From contig CM074127.1 of assembly GCA_037178625.1 (NCBI GenBank), forward strand, positions 5,208,001-5,272,000: a DNA stretch of 64,000 bases. The letters are read 5' to 3'. Under the pieces are notes generated by a model. It searched no databases. It saw only the letters and a program-made list of their open reading frames with translations, and was not told where the DNA came from. Each line of letters starts with the position of its first letter. The first letter of the stretch is position 1. The position numbers and the translations under genes are program-made. Shown here in pieces: positions 56,313 to 64,000 of this stretch. This stretch comes from Skeletonema tropicum. Taxonomy: Eukaryota; Bacillariophyta; Thalassiosirophyceae; Thalassiosirales; Thalassiosiraceae.

Positions 56313-56485
56313 CGATTCGTTTCTCACACTACGTTAATGATTACGTAATATACAGACTAATCAGTACTACTGCGATAACATCAACTAATAATATAAATAC
56401 ATGGTAAGGATACATAACAAGGATAAAGATGGTGAGAAGTGAGTGATCGTCTAAGGGAATGAGACGTTCCGTGCTACACGAAACG
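56313..56485 (-). repeat. LTR (5' LTR of the minus-oriented element)
   Basis: 173-bp partner of the LTR at 50061. On the minus strand it is followed by gtttatcagacagccattc, resembling the tatcagagc core of initiator-Met primer sites used by copia elements. Confidence 0.92.
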
Positions 56486-56663
56486 AGCGGGTGTCCGGAC
56501 TCTATCCCCACTTTTCCGTCATCCCCTGGTCTGAGCGAGCTTGCTTGCTGCCGCCCTGCCATTCTCTTTTGGTTGTTCGTGCAACCAATGCATTCATTGC
56601 ATCGTGTGGGTTTTTCGCATCGGTTGTCTAGATAGTGCATCGAGGGATGAGAGCGGAAGTAGC

Positions 56664-57323
56664 AGAATGAGGAATGTTGATGATGAGCTGTCAGGGTCGG
56701 GTAGAAATGAGATACAACAACAGGCGGTTGAGGATGATGAGAGTAGCAGACAGTGGATGGTTTCGGATGCTGGGGCTCCAACGTCAGTTGACACTGTTTC
56801 TCGCAAGGGAGCTGTGTTCCATTTAACGCACCAACCTGGACCAATCGACAGGATGGGGCAGAACTTTCGAGTCGCCGCGGGTGCTGGAGCTTCTAACGAC
56901 ACAGCCCCAACCAGGCGGAGTTCTGAACTGAAGGAGGAGTGGAACTTTCGAGTCGCAACGAGTGCTGGAGCTTCTAACGACACAGCCTCACAGCGGAGTT
57001 CCAACTCAGATAATGCAACAATTGATGGTGGGTCTTCAAAGTCAGTTGGCACTGCTCCTAAAAAGGGGGCAGTGTGCCACATAACGCACCACCCTGGTCA
57101 GGTGGGGCAGAACTTTCGAGTCGCCGCGGGTGCTGGAGCTTCTAACGACACAGCCCCAACAAGGCGGAGTTCTGAACTGACGGAGGAGGGAAACTTTCGA
57201 GTCGCTACGGGTGCTGGAGCTTCTAACGACACAGCCTCACAGCGGAGTTTCAACCCAATTGGAGATGAAGCAGTAGTATCCAAGCGGTGTGATGGGGTCG
57301 CTAACAGTAGGCCCGGGGAGTAA
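56664..57323 (+). CDS. Possible repeat protein (NFRVA-GAGASNDTA repeats), uncertain
   Basis: Not recognised. From the ATG at 56664 there are 219 open codons: an acidic Ser/Gln N terminus (MRNVDDELSGSGRNEIQQ), then two higher-order repeats made of a GAVxHxTHxPG...GQ linker plus two NFRVA(A/T)xAGASNDTA modules. Coding is suggested by repeats that hold one frame for >200 codons, but the opposite strand is also open over much of it, so coding is not certain. Similar modules continue past the stop (57525-57860) with frameshifts. The gene may be a remnant, or a non-coding satellite open by chance. Confidence 0.35.
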   Translation, partial: RMRNVDDELSGSGRNEIQQQAVEDDESSRQWMVSDAGAPTSVDTVSRKGAVFHLTHQPGPIDRMGQNFRVAAGAGASNDTAPTRRSSELKEEWNFRVATSAGASNDTASQRSSNSDNATIDGGSSKSVGTAPKKGAVCHITHHPGQVGQNFRVAAGAGASNDTAPTRRSSELTEEGNFRVATGAGASNDTASQRSFNPIGDEAVVSKRCDGVANSRPGE

Positions 57324-57860
57324 ACCCTTACGATTACAACAACAAAATCCGCAATCTTTCACCCCAAGGTATGTCATTTGTTGTTAATAAAGTTCATTAT
57401 AATTGCACTGTGATTATCGCTCCTTAAGTGGGTGCCCATATCACTCCTTTGGTTGGAAAACGCAACAATTGATGGCAGTCGATTCGCGGGATGGTGAGGG
57501 AACCAGGTTGATGAATGTAGCAGGTTGATGAATGCGGGTGAAGGGTCTCCAAAGTCAGTTGACAGTGCTCTTCGAAAAAAGACACTGTTCCAGGAATCTA
57601 GCCACCCTGGACCTATTGGCAGGGTGGGGCAGAACTTGCGATTCGCGGCGTGGGCTGGAGCTTCTAACGACACAGCCCCTAGGCGGAGTTCTGAACTGAC
57701 AGAGGAGAGGGACTTGCGAAGTGGGTGTTGGAGCTTCTAACGACACAACACCTCAGCGGAATTCCAGATGGACAGTCTGATTGGAACTTTCGAGTCGCTG
57801 GAAATGCTGGACCGTCGAATAAGTTCGCACCAAGGCGGAGCTCCAACCCGATTTGTAGAT
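56780..57860 (+). repeat. Higher-order tandem repeat (three blocks)
   Basis: Blocks start near 56780, 57024 and 57540. Each contains a tcagttg(a/g)cactg-type linker, ggggcagaactttcgag, and the core gctggagcttctaacgacac, usually twice. The first two blocks are ~250 bp and close to each other; the third is degenerate and separated by ~230 bp of unrelated sequence. Confidence 0.8.
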
Positions 57861-58838
57861 GAAGCGGTAGTGTCCAAGCGGCGACAGAGAACTTCGAGTA
57901 CATGACAAAATTTTTTTTCCTTTCTCTCTTTTTTATCAATTCCAGGAATTCTTTGTGCTGGGACAGCACTTGCCGCTTGGTTTAGGACAAGGAATTCTGT
58001 TCGTGGGGTCAGCCCAACAGTGAGCCTGTTAGCGATGAACATATCACGCCGGCCTGATACATGTCGCCGTGTCATTCATCGCTGGGTGGGGTGTCAAGCT
58101 CCCAGTTGCTTTGACCTCTTCAGGTCGGGTGGGCTCTCGAAAACATCCAAAAGATGTTCCCGTCTGCAACTGGGGTGTGGGTTCGCTTCGTAGATTTAAC
58201 CCACACAGTTTCGGCACCACACCCACAGTCTGTCTGTTGTGTTTGATGAAAGGAACCTCCTCAAGTATCCCTTGAGTGCATGCAGAGAAGGACAGAGCGA
58301 TGATGAGCAAGAACCGAGGTCCAGTCTATGACTTGAACGTACTTGCTTGCACTTGCAAGAAAACCTAAACGATAAAGAGGATGTCTTTCTCATGATTTCG
58401 GTAAGTACTTGTTTTGAAGCTTTTCCGCTTTTTCGGGCGACTAAAGTGATACACATGGTAAGGAAGTGATACACATGGTTAAGAAGTGATAAACATGACA
58501 TTTCAGGAAAGCTCTCATGGGACTACAATAATGATACACATGACATCTTTACTGACTTCCTTTCTCACTTCTTCTATTAAGCGAAGAGCGGAAGTAATCC
58601 ATTATTGATTCCTTCATTGAATTGACAGAATTAGAAGAACTCAGATAAGAATTCCAGTAACGATACTCGCCGAGGACCAAAAAGAACGGACGGCGTCTTT
58701 CTCGTCAAGCGTTATGCACACATTTTGACTCCATGCATAAAATAAATAAATAAATACAAAGTTAGCAACATAAAAAGTTGAACACATCAGTAGTGTAACA
58801 GAAAGAATTGTAGCTGCAGACCAACAACTCTCAATAGC
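57861..58838. other. Upstream region of the silaffin-like gene
   Basis: No supported gene. Contains three copies of aagtgat(a)aacatg / agtgatacacatggt near 58445-58500 and an A/T-rich aaataaataaataaat stretch at ~58738-58757, about 85 bp before the next start codon, which could serve as a TATA-like element. Confidence 0.45.
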
Positions 58839-60029
58839 ATGAAGATTATCACCCCCTCCTTCGTTGCCGCTATCTTAATCGGCGCTAATCTCACCGTTGC
58901 TAGCTCTTCTAAAGGTGGAAAGGGTAGCTTGAGTTATGGAAAGAGCGGAAAGGGCTCGAAAGGCGGAAGCTACTCTACAAAGAGTGGAAAGGGCAGCTAC
59001 TCCACTAAGAGTGGAAAGGGATATGATGATTGTGGAAGTTTAACTTACTATGGAAAGGGAGGGAAGGGTTACTCCTCAAAGGGTGGAAAGAGCGGCAGCT
59101 ACTCCTCAAAGGGTGGAAAGAGCGGCAGCTACTCCACTAAGAGTGGAAAGGGTGGCTACTCCACTAAGAGTGGAAAGGGCAGCTACTCCACTAAGAGTGG
59201 AAAGGGCAGCTACTCCACTAAGAGTGGAAAAGGTGGAAGCTACTCTTCAAAGGGTGGAAAGTGCGATGGTGGCTCTCCTAGCCCGAAGAGTTCGAAGAGT
59301 TCGAAAACCCCAGAAGCAAAGAGTACGAAAAGCCCTAAGAGTTCGAAATCAGAATCTCCATCAATGGCGCCGAGTGTTTCGTTGGTGCCTACCTCTACCC
59401 CAAGTGACAAGCCTTCCTTGAAGCCCTCCGCTGCTCCATCGTCGGTGCCTTCCGCTGTCCCAACTACCAAGCCTTCCTTGACGCCCTCAGGTGTTCCTTC
59501 GTTGAATCCATCAGTATCTACCGCTCCTTCGTTGAATCCATCAGAGTCTAGTGCTCCTTCGATGAATCCATCAGAGTCCAGTGCTCCTTCGTTGAATCCA
59601 TCAGTATCTACTGCTCCATCTTTGAATCCATCAGTATCAACTCAGCCATCATCTGGGCCTTCATTCGAGCCTAGTTCTGCTCCATCGTTGAGTCCTTCTG
59701 TATCGACTGAACCATCTCAATCGCCTTCAGTCACACTTTCGCCATCTTCTGCACCAAGTTTGGCTCCGTCTATTTCTTCAGCGCCGTCTATTCAGCCTAG
59801 TGATAGTCCTTCTATTTCTTCGCAACCATCATCGGAGCCTAGTTCGAGTCCTTCCGTGTCTGCTCAGCCATCATCTGAGCCTTCATCCGAGCCTAGTTCT
59901 GCTCCGTCTGCGTCTGCCATGCCGACAGGAAAGCCATCAATTTCTTCTCAACCTACTGCAATGCCCTCTGTTTCTTCACGTCCCTCTCCCAAATCTAAAA
60001 AGGAGTTTGTGAGATACAGAGACTATTAG
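58839..60029 (+). CDS. Silaffin-like secreted Lys/Ser/Gly protein with Pro-Ser repeats
   Basis: 396 residues, no intron. Signal peptide at 1-21 (MKIITPSFVAAILIGANLTVA). Residues ~22-145 are repeats of GSYSTKSGKG and SKGGKSGSYSS; nearly every Lys is spaced K-x-x-K (KGGK, KSGK). That spacing with Ser/Tyr/Gly between is the mark of silaffins, cingulins and the pentalysine clusters that target proteins to the silica deposition vesicle. A Lys/Ser linker follows, then ~200 residues of PSxxPS-type repeats (APSLNPS, EPSSAPS), seen in extracellular and cell-wall-associated diatom proteins. Two isolated Cys lie in the Lys-rich part. It ends with a basic tail, SPKSKKEFVRYRDY. Secretion and wall or silica association are inferred from composition; no silica-forming activity can be read from sequence. 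Confidence 0.82.
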   Translation: MKIITPSFVAAILIGANLTVASSSKGGKGSLSYGKSGKGSKGGSYSTKSGKGSYSTKSGKGYDDCGSLTYYGKGGKGYSSKGGKSGSYSSKGGKSGSYSTKSGKGGYSTKSGKGSYSTKSGKGSYSTKSGKGGSYSSKGGKCDGGSPSPKSSKSSKTPEAKSTKSPKSSKSESPSMAPSVSLVPTSTPSDKPSLKPSAAPSSVPSAVPTTKPSLTPSGVPSLNPSVSTAPSLNPSESSAPSMNPSESSAPSLNPSVSTAPSLNPSVSTQPSSGPSFEPSSAPSLSPSVSTEPSQSPSVTLSPSSAPSLAPSISSAPSIQPSDSPSISSQPSSEPSSSPSVSAQPSSEPSSEPSSAPSASAMPTGKPSISSQPTAMPSVSSRPSPKSKKEFVRYRDY

Positions 60030-60497
60030 TTGTGGGAATTGCTAGAGAAACACAAGTTAGTTAAGTAGAGAAGAAAGTTATAGAGTGCGGTTGCGTGTAC
60101 AGTAGAATAAGTAGAGAGACGGATGATATATGTATAGAAAATAAGAGTTAGAGAGATGGAGAGAGCAAGTTCGAGTAGAAAAGTGATTGTGTATTGACGA
60201 TGCGGGGATGATAACTTTTCGGATTAGTCAAAGAGTCTTAAAAAATAGTAAACGAAACAGTTATGCAACACTCTGACCAATGCTTGTGCTTTGAACCTTG
60301 CTTGTTACCTACGCATCTCTATTGATGTGACGACGTGTGAAATAAGGGGAGAATCAGCTTTCAAATCTGCACAGGAAAAATAATATACTTCCAAATCCAG
60401 TCACATATAATTTGCTTTCAATTGTTGATCACCTCTTTCAATGCAATAGAGATCATTCCCCGAATCTAGAGTCGAGTATACACCTCTCAGTCTTTCG
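60030..60497. other. Intergenic between convergent genes
   Basis: 3' flanks of the silaffin-like gene (+) and the HOP2-like gene (-). Purine-rich just after the silaffin-like stop; no gene. Confidence 0.5.
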
Positions 60498-61403
60498 TTA
60501 CAAGTCCACATATTTGGCAGGGATCTTGATCGTCGGTTCATTCTTTTCTTCCTCCTCCTCTGCTTCTTCATTATTTGCACCACGATGATGATGTCGTCCA
60601 CCACCCAACAACTTCCTCTTCTTATTTCCCTTTGGCTTTGTCCCAAATACCTTCCCACTACCACAATCCAACCACCATCCCCACTCCATCTCATCGGTAT
60701 CCAACCCCAATATCTTATCATTCGTCATGACTTCTCTTGGATGTTTTTCCATGGCATCGGCAAGGTCATTGACGAAATCCATACATTTGCGTTTACGAGT
60801 TTTGTATTCGGAGAGCATGTGATTGATTTTTCGTTTGAGTGTGGATGGGTCAGGTGGTGTTGTTGTTGTAGCATTCGTGCCTCGTCTTTGTTGCTGTTGC
60901 ATCATGCGATAATAGCTGCTGCCATACCCTACTACCATAGGCTTCTTGGGAGGTGGCTTCTTTGTCGTTTGTTCACGAATACGAGTACGAATAGCATCAA
61001 TTTCGTCTTGCAGACTCTTCAACCTTGCTTCCTCGACGTTAATCCCATCATCCAACTCTTTCGTGGTAGGTATTTGCAACAATGGTTGTAATTCTTCTTG
61101 TATACCTTGATAACGCTGTTGCAATGTTGCACGTAATTCTTTGACATTTTGAATTTCACTTGGAGTTGCCAATAATTTTGATAATTCCTTTTGGATGGCT
61201 CCATTACTTCCCTTCTTTGATTGCTTCTTCTTTTTGCCAGAAGTAGTAGTAGTAGTAGTATCATCAGTATTGTTGTCACTGAGAGTCACAGTAGTAGCCC
61301 AATACAACTTCTTTCCCTCTCTCCCATTCTTACCCGGAAACTCCTTGACAATGACCAAGCCCTTGTCCACAAATGACAGCATGGCATGATTTAATTGCTC
61401 CAC
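60498..61403 (-). CDS. HOP2: HOP2/TBPIP-like meiotic pairing protein, N terminus unresolved
   Basis: About 300 residues. It starts within the end of the winged-helix region (HAMLSFVDKGLVIVKEF, GKKLYWATT), followed by a long coiled coil (ELSKLLATPSEIQNVKELRA, EARLKSLQDEIDAIRTRIRE) and the C-terminal helical region LKRKINHMLSEYKTRKRKCM with DLADAMEKHPREVMTNDKIL and LGLDTDE, which matches the TBPIP/HOP2 C terminus. HOP2 works with MND1 and DMC1/RAD51 in meiotic strand exchange. The first ~50 residues of the winged helix are not visible: the first ATG in frame is at 61382, and an upstream ATG (MSANSPP..., near 61461) is in another frame. Either a missed exon or an N-terminal loss. The C terminus has an added acidic, His-rich extension. 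Confidence 0.72.
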   Translation of the reverse strand: MEQLNHAMLSFVDKGLVIVKEFPGKNGREGKKLYWATTVTLSDNNTDDTTTTTTSGKKKKQSKKGSNGAIQKELSKLLATPSEIQNVKELRATLQQRYQGIQEELQPLLQIPTTKELDDGINVEEARLKSLQDEIDAIRTRIREQTTKKPPPKKPMVVGYGSSYYRMMQQQQRRGTNATTTTPPDPSTLKRKINHMLSEYKTRKRKCMDFVNDLADAMEKHPREVMTNDKILGLDTDEMEWGWWLDCGSGKVFGTKPKGNKKRKLLGGGRHHHRGANNEEAEEEEEKNEPTIKIPAKYVDL

Positions 61404-61920
61404 AGTAGTTGGGAGGGGCGGTGGGATAGCGGCCGGCGAGCGGAGGAGAGTTGGCCGACATGGTGGTTTGGTAGGAATGATGTTGACGGTTTGCTCGATG
61501 AAAAATCATGAGCTGTGCTCAGCAAGCAGCGGCAGCGGCATGTGGCTTGCGATAGCAATTTGCCATCCATGATTGAATGAATGGCTGTGAGAGCACCTCA
61601 CGAAGCAGTCTGTCGGCATGATTGAATGAATGGCTGAGCTTTTGGTCGGCATGATTGAATAACAGCATGAGATGATGCGGTCGGTGGCATCATGATTTTT
61701 TGAGCGAGGATTTTTTGGTCACGTTTGTTGGACAATTCGAGTACCGAATGAACAAGCAAGGTTGAAGTTTAAGTTGGTACTTATCACAAATGAACAAGTT
61801 GTACTTACATATGTTAAGAAGTAGTCTGTTGGGAGGTACATACCTACTTATCTAAGCTTTGTTGTACAGCAAACGAAAGCCAAAAAATGCACATACTTAG
61901 CTGCTATTTTATCACATAGA
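61404..61920. other. Intergenic with 3 copies of a ~22-bp motif
   Basis: catgattgaatgaatggctg occurs near 61569 and 61616, and in degenerate form near 61650. It lies in the region upstream of the HOP2-like gene. No other feature. Confidence 0.6.
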
Positions 61921-63624
61921 CTAATCAGATCGAACCCCTGGATATCGAATGGTCATAAAAGCTTTAACAAGGTCATTTACGTGTTCTCGATCCATGGCAA
62001 TCATCTCGAACTCGCTACTTTTATCTACCAATGAAGTGACCTGCGAAGAAGATTTTGACAGCTTTGAATGTATTATTTGTGCAGCTTTTTTGTAGAACGA
62101 GATAGTTTGCATCTCAGACTTGATCAAAATGGCACAATAATTATCTTCTGCAGTTGCGTAGAGTCGTTCTCCGTCACCGCAACCGCGTATGAGAGAGTTG
62201 TTTTCACATTGTTCCATGGCTTGTTCGAGAGACAAGTGCAGGGCCTCCAATGCTCGAAGGTCATTCATCATTTCCTCTGCTTTGGTGGAACATGGAAGCG
62301 AATTGCCCAGCAGGTGGTCATCGTCACCAAATGATGTATCTTGATACATCATTTCATCTAAATCTTCACCTCCCTCATCCTCCTCGTCTTCGCAATCATC
62401 CTCCTCGTCACAATCATTAAGAAAAGCTTCCAATCCTCCATCATCATCTTCCTCTCCTTCTCTTTCATTAGCAACGTTACTATCAGCCTTCTCTTCTTGC
62501 AAATGTTTGTTGTTCGTGCCATCAATATCGTCATCTCGTCGTCCACTACCATCATCGTGGAATAACTCCATTGCTTTGATGAAGAGGCCATAGGTATAGG
62601 ACTTTGGACCACGTCGCAATTTCAGAGGAGGAAGATCTTCCTTTAATTCAATTTCTACCACATCGTTGCAAGAGCCTTCACGTTGGTATTCGATGCACAA
62701 TCATCGTAGCAAAATCAATTTCAATTAGTGAACAAGTTCACGTGCGCAATTCATACTCATCATAAGAAAAAAGGTCTAGAGAAGAAACACTCCCAATCCA
62801 ATCCACTTACCATCAGGCTCGACGTTATCAACAATACAAAATCCATATCTCCCCAATAATGTAGTATTGCTCTTGGCGCCGTAAGTCATCTGTAGTTTTG
62901 TTCCATTCGCTACGATTGATTGACCTGCTGTTACTTTGACACCACCACTCCTAACACCACCGCCGTGGTGGTTCCTTAAATTACAAATAGCACTTGTTGC
63001 GTCATCAATAGCTGTCTTGATTCGCTTCGTTGATGGTTCTTCTCCGTCACTGCTCCCATCATGTTTATCCGTCTTTTCACCTTCGTGATACCTCTCATAT
63101 CGAACATGAGCCACACACCCATCGTCACCATTTTTGACTCCATGCCCTCTCACATGGTTCAACAAATCCAACAATGGAATCATAACATCCACACCATCAT
63201 ATCCCAATCCATCAAATCCACGTGAGGTAACGAGTGCCATCATGTTGTCGTATTGTTCACATGTTGGAAATAAGGATGATTGACTCGTCTGCTTCTGATC
63301 ATCTTTAGTTGCTGTATTGCTCTGCTGTTCTAATGTCTCTTTTTGTTGTTGTTGCATCCAAGCAGTCTTGATCAATTCATATTCACACTTGATACCCTTC
63401 TGCTCGTTGACGATTCGTTTGTATAACGATGTGCCTTGGAGGCGTCGCTTTAGAGTTTCAGCGTCCCATTGCCTTGGTAACAGCTGAAGATTATTGCACG
63501 CGGAGCATTTGTCAGCATCGTTCGTTGAATAGACTGGTAGAGTGGCAAGATATGGCTCATAAAAAGATGGCGATTGTCGCTTCCTTTGCTGCTGACGAGC
63601 AAGAAAGAGAGCCAACACAACATC
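61921..63624 (-). CDS. SET-domain protein methyltransferase (SETD3/LSMT-like), 5' end missing
   Basis: Two visible exons, 63624-62811 and 62675-61921, joined over a 135-nt intron (GTAAGT...GAAG) restoring NVEPDG|SCNDVVEIELK. The visible N terminus is VLALFLARQQQRKRQ with SFYEPYLATLP, the SET-I-type lead-in seen in SETD3/SETD6/Rubisco LSMT proteins. Then MIPLLDLLNHVRG, the conserved post-insert block, and TAGQSIVANGTKLQMTYGAK with SNTTLLGRYGFCIVDN, the SET C-terminal motifs with the catalytic Tyr in YG. The second exon has a highly acidic stretch and a helical C terminus like the substrate-binding domain. The initial SET-N exon(s) lie upstream of 63624, where a plausible acceptor (catactcag) sits and LINE sequence begins at once. 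It methylates Lys or His of an unknown protein. Confidence 0.8.
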
Positions 63625-63630
63625 CTGAGT

Positions 63631-64000
63631 ATGCGGAATGAAATGGGAGAAGACCCTACTGTCATTGCGTGCAAGGAGGGCATCACGCAGGGGTGCTGCC
63701 TGTCTATGGTGTGCTATGGCATCGCCCTGATGCCACTAGCGGAATGGTTAAGGGAAAAAGTCCCTGGAGCTCTCCAACCTTGGTACGCTGATGATCTCGG
63801 CGGTGTCGGTACTGCACTCGATAACGCTACTATGCTTCAGCTTCTCAAAGAAAGGGGGCCCTATGTTGGATACTATCCCGAACCAGATAAATCCCACTAC
63901 ATTTGTATGCCGCAAGATGAGGATGCTGCACGAGCAGCCTTTGAAGCGGCTGGCATCTCGGAACTGAATTATGGACGCCACCACCGATACCTTGGTGGAG
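63631..64000 (+). pseudogene. Non-LTR (LINE) reverse transcriptase fragment, continues beyond window
   Basis: Open to the window edge in one frame. It reads CKEGITQGCCLSMVCYGIAL, matching the (R/K)EGVTQGDPLSM block, then QPWYADDLGGVGTALDNA with the catalytic YADD box, then ERGPYVGYYPEPDKSHYI and YGRHHRYLGG, the blocks that follow in LINE-type RTs of stramenopile genomes. The earlier RT motifs and any endonuclease are absent on the left, so this is 5'-truncated, or its left part was lost at the SET gene joint. Whether the 3' part is intact cannot be seen. Confidence 0.85.

Larger units (their letters stand above)
50061..56485 (-). mobile_element. LTR retroelement with decayed Ty1/copia (CoDi-type) interior
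   Basis: Near-identical direct repeats at 50061-50235 and 56313-56485 are LTRs. Both are flanked by AGCG (50057-50060 and 56486-56489), a probable 4-bp target duplication. Minus orientation is shown by a purine tract (ACGGGGAG on the minus strand) directly before the left LTR and a tRNA-Met-like primer site gtttatcagacagcc directly after the right LTR. RNase H remnants of diatom copia type lie at 50303-50888. The rest of the 6.1-kb interior is pyrimidine-rich on the plus strand and full of small tandem arrays, with no intact gag or polymerase frame. Confidence 0.85.

Noticed and set aside
58044..58310. Minus-strand frame of ~88 residues upstream of the silaffin-like gene
   Set aside because: No motif and overlapping open frames on the other strand; not supported as a gene.

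Overview
The window looks like nuclear DNA of a diatom, most likely a marine centric species. The evidence is: short spliceosomal introns of 78-233 nt with GT-AG ends; a eukaryotic tRNA-Asp; a protein with a diatom-type plastid signal (an Ala-Phe cleavage site) followed by a twin-arginine signal; an HSF-type regulator with long homopolymers; a secreted Lys/Ser/Gly protein with K-x-x-K spacing and Pro-Ser repeats, as in silica-associated diatom proteins; and a Ty1/copia remnant of the diatom CoDi type. No function here was tested; names come from motifs I could read.

Layout. 1-8.6 kb is accessory DNA. It holds three direct ~1 kb units, each with a copy of one small unknown gene, then a hAT transposon nested in a second terminal-inverted-repeat element, then a MULE fragment between 96-bp inverted repeats, then a fourth, diverged copy of the small gene. 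8.7-29.7 kb is gene-dense: an acidic polyQ protein with a myristoylation-type start (-), an unusual ABC half-transporter (+), tRNA-Asp (-), a small probably mitochondrial protein (+), a large membrane-anchored GH94-like protein (-) and the proteasome adaptor ECM29 (+). 30.2-41.9 kb holds two related genes with a GDNP/GVPLSIGW motif. Around and between them lie an apparently intact hAT element with its spliced transposase, an internally deleted copy of it, a tRNA-derived SINE split by that copy, and two copies of a small MITE.

42.1-50.0 kb carries an acyl-CoA/coumarate-CoA ligase-like enzyme (+), an HSF regulator (-), a methyltransferase probably sent to the thylakoid lumen (+) and a glutathione S-transferase (-). 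50.06-56.49 kb is an LTR retroelement with near-identical 173-175 bp LTRs around a decayed, pyrimidine-rich interior full of small tandem repeats. Its outward-facing 3' LTR ends 86 bp before the GST start codon. 56.6-58 kb holds a peptide-coding higher-order repeat. 58.8-60.0 kb is the silaffin-like gene, followed by a HOP2/TBPIP-like meiotic gene (-), a SET-domain methyltransferase lacking its 5' end (-) and, abutting it, a LINE-type reverse transcriptase fragment running off the right edge.

The genes form no operon-like pathway. Most are ordinary single genes arranged divergently or convergently, with transposons concentrated between them. The strongest structural results are the exact target-site duplications that resolve the nested transposons, the master/deletion-derivative hAT pair and the SINE.
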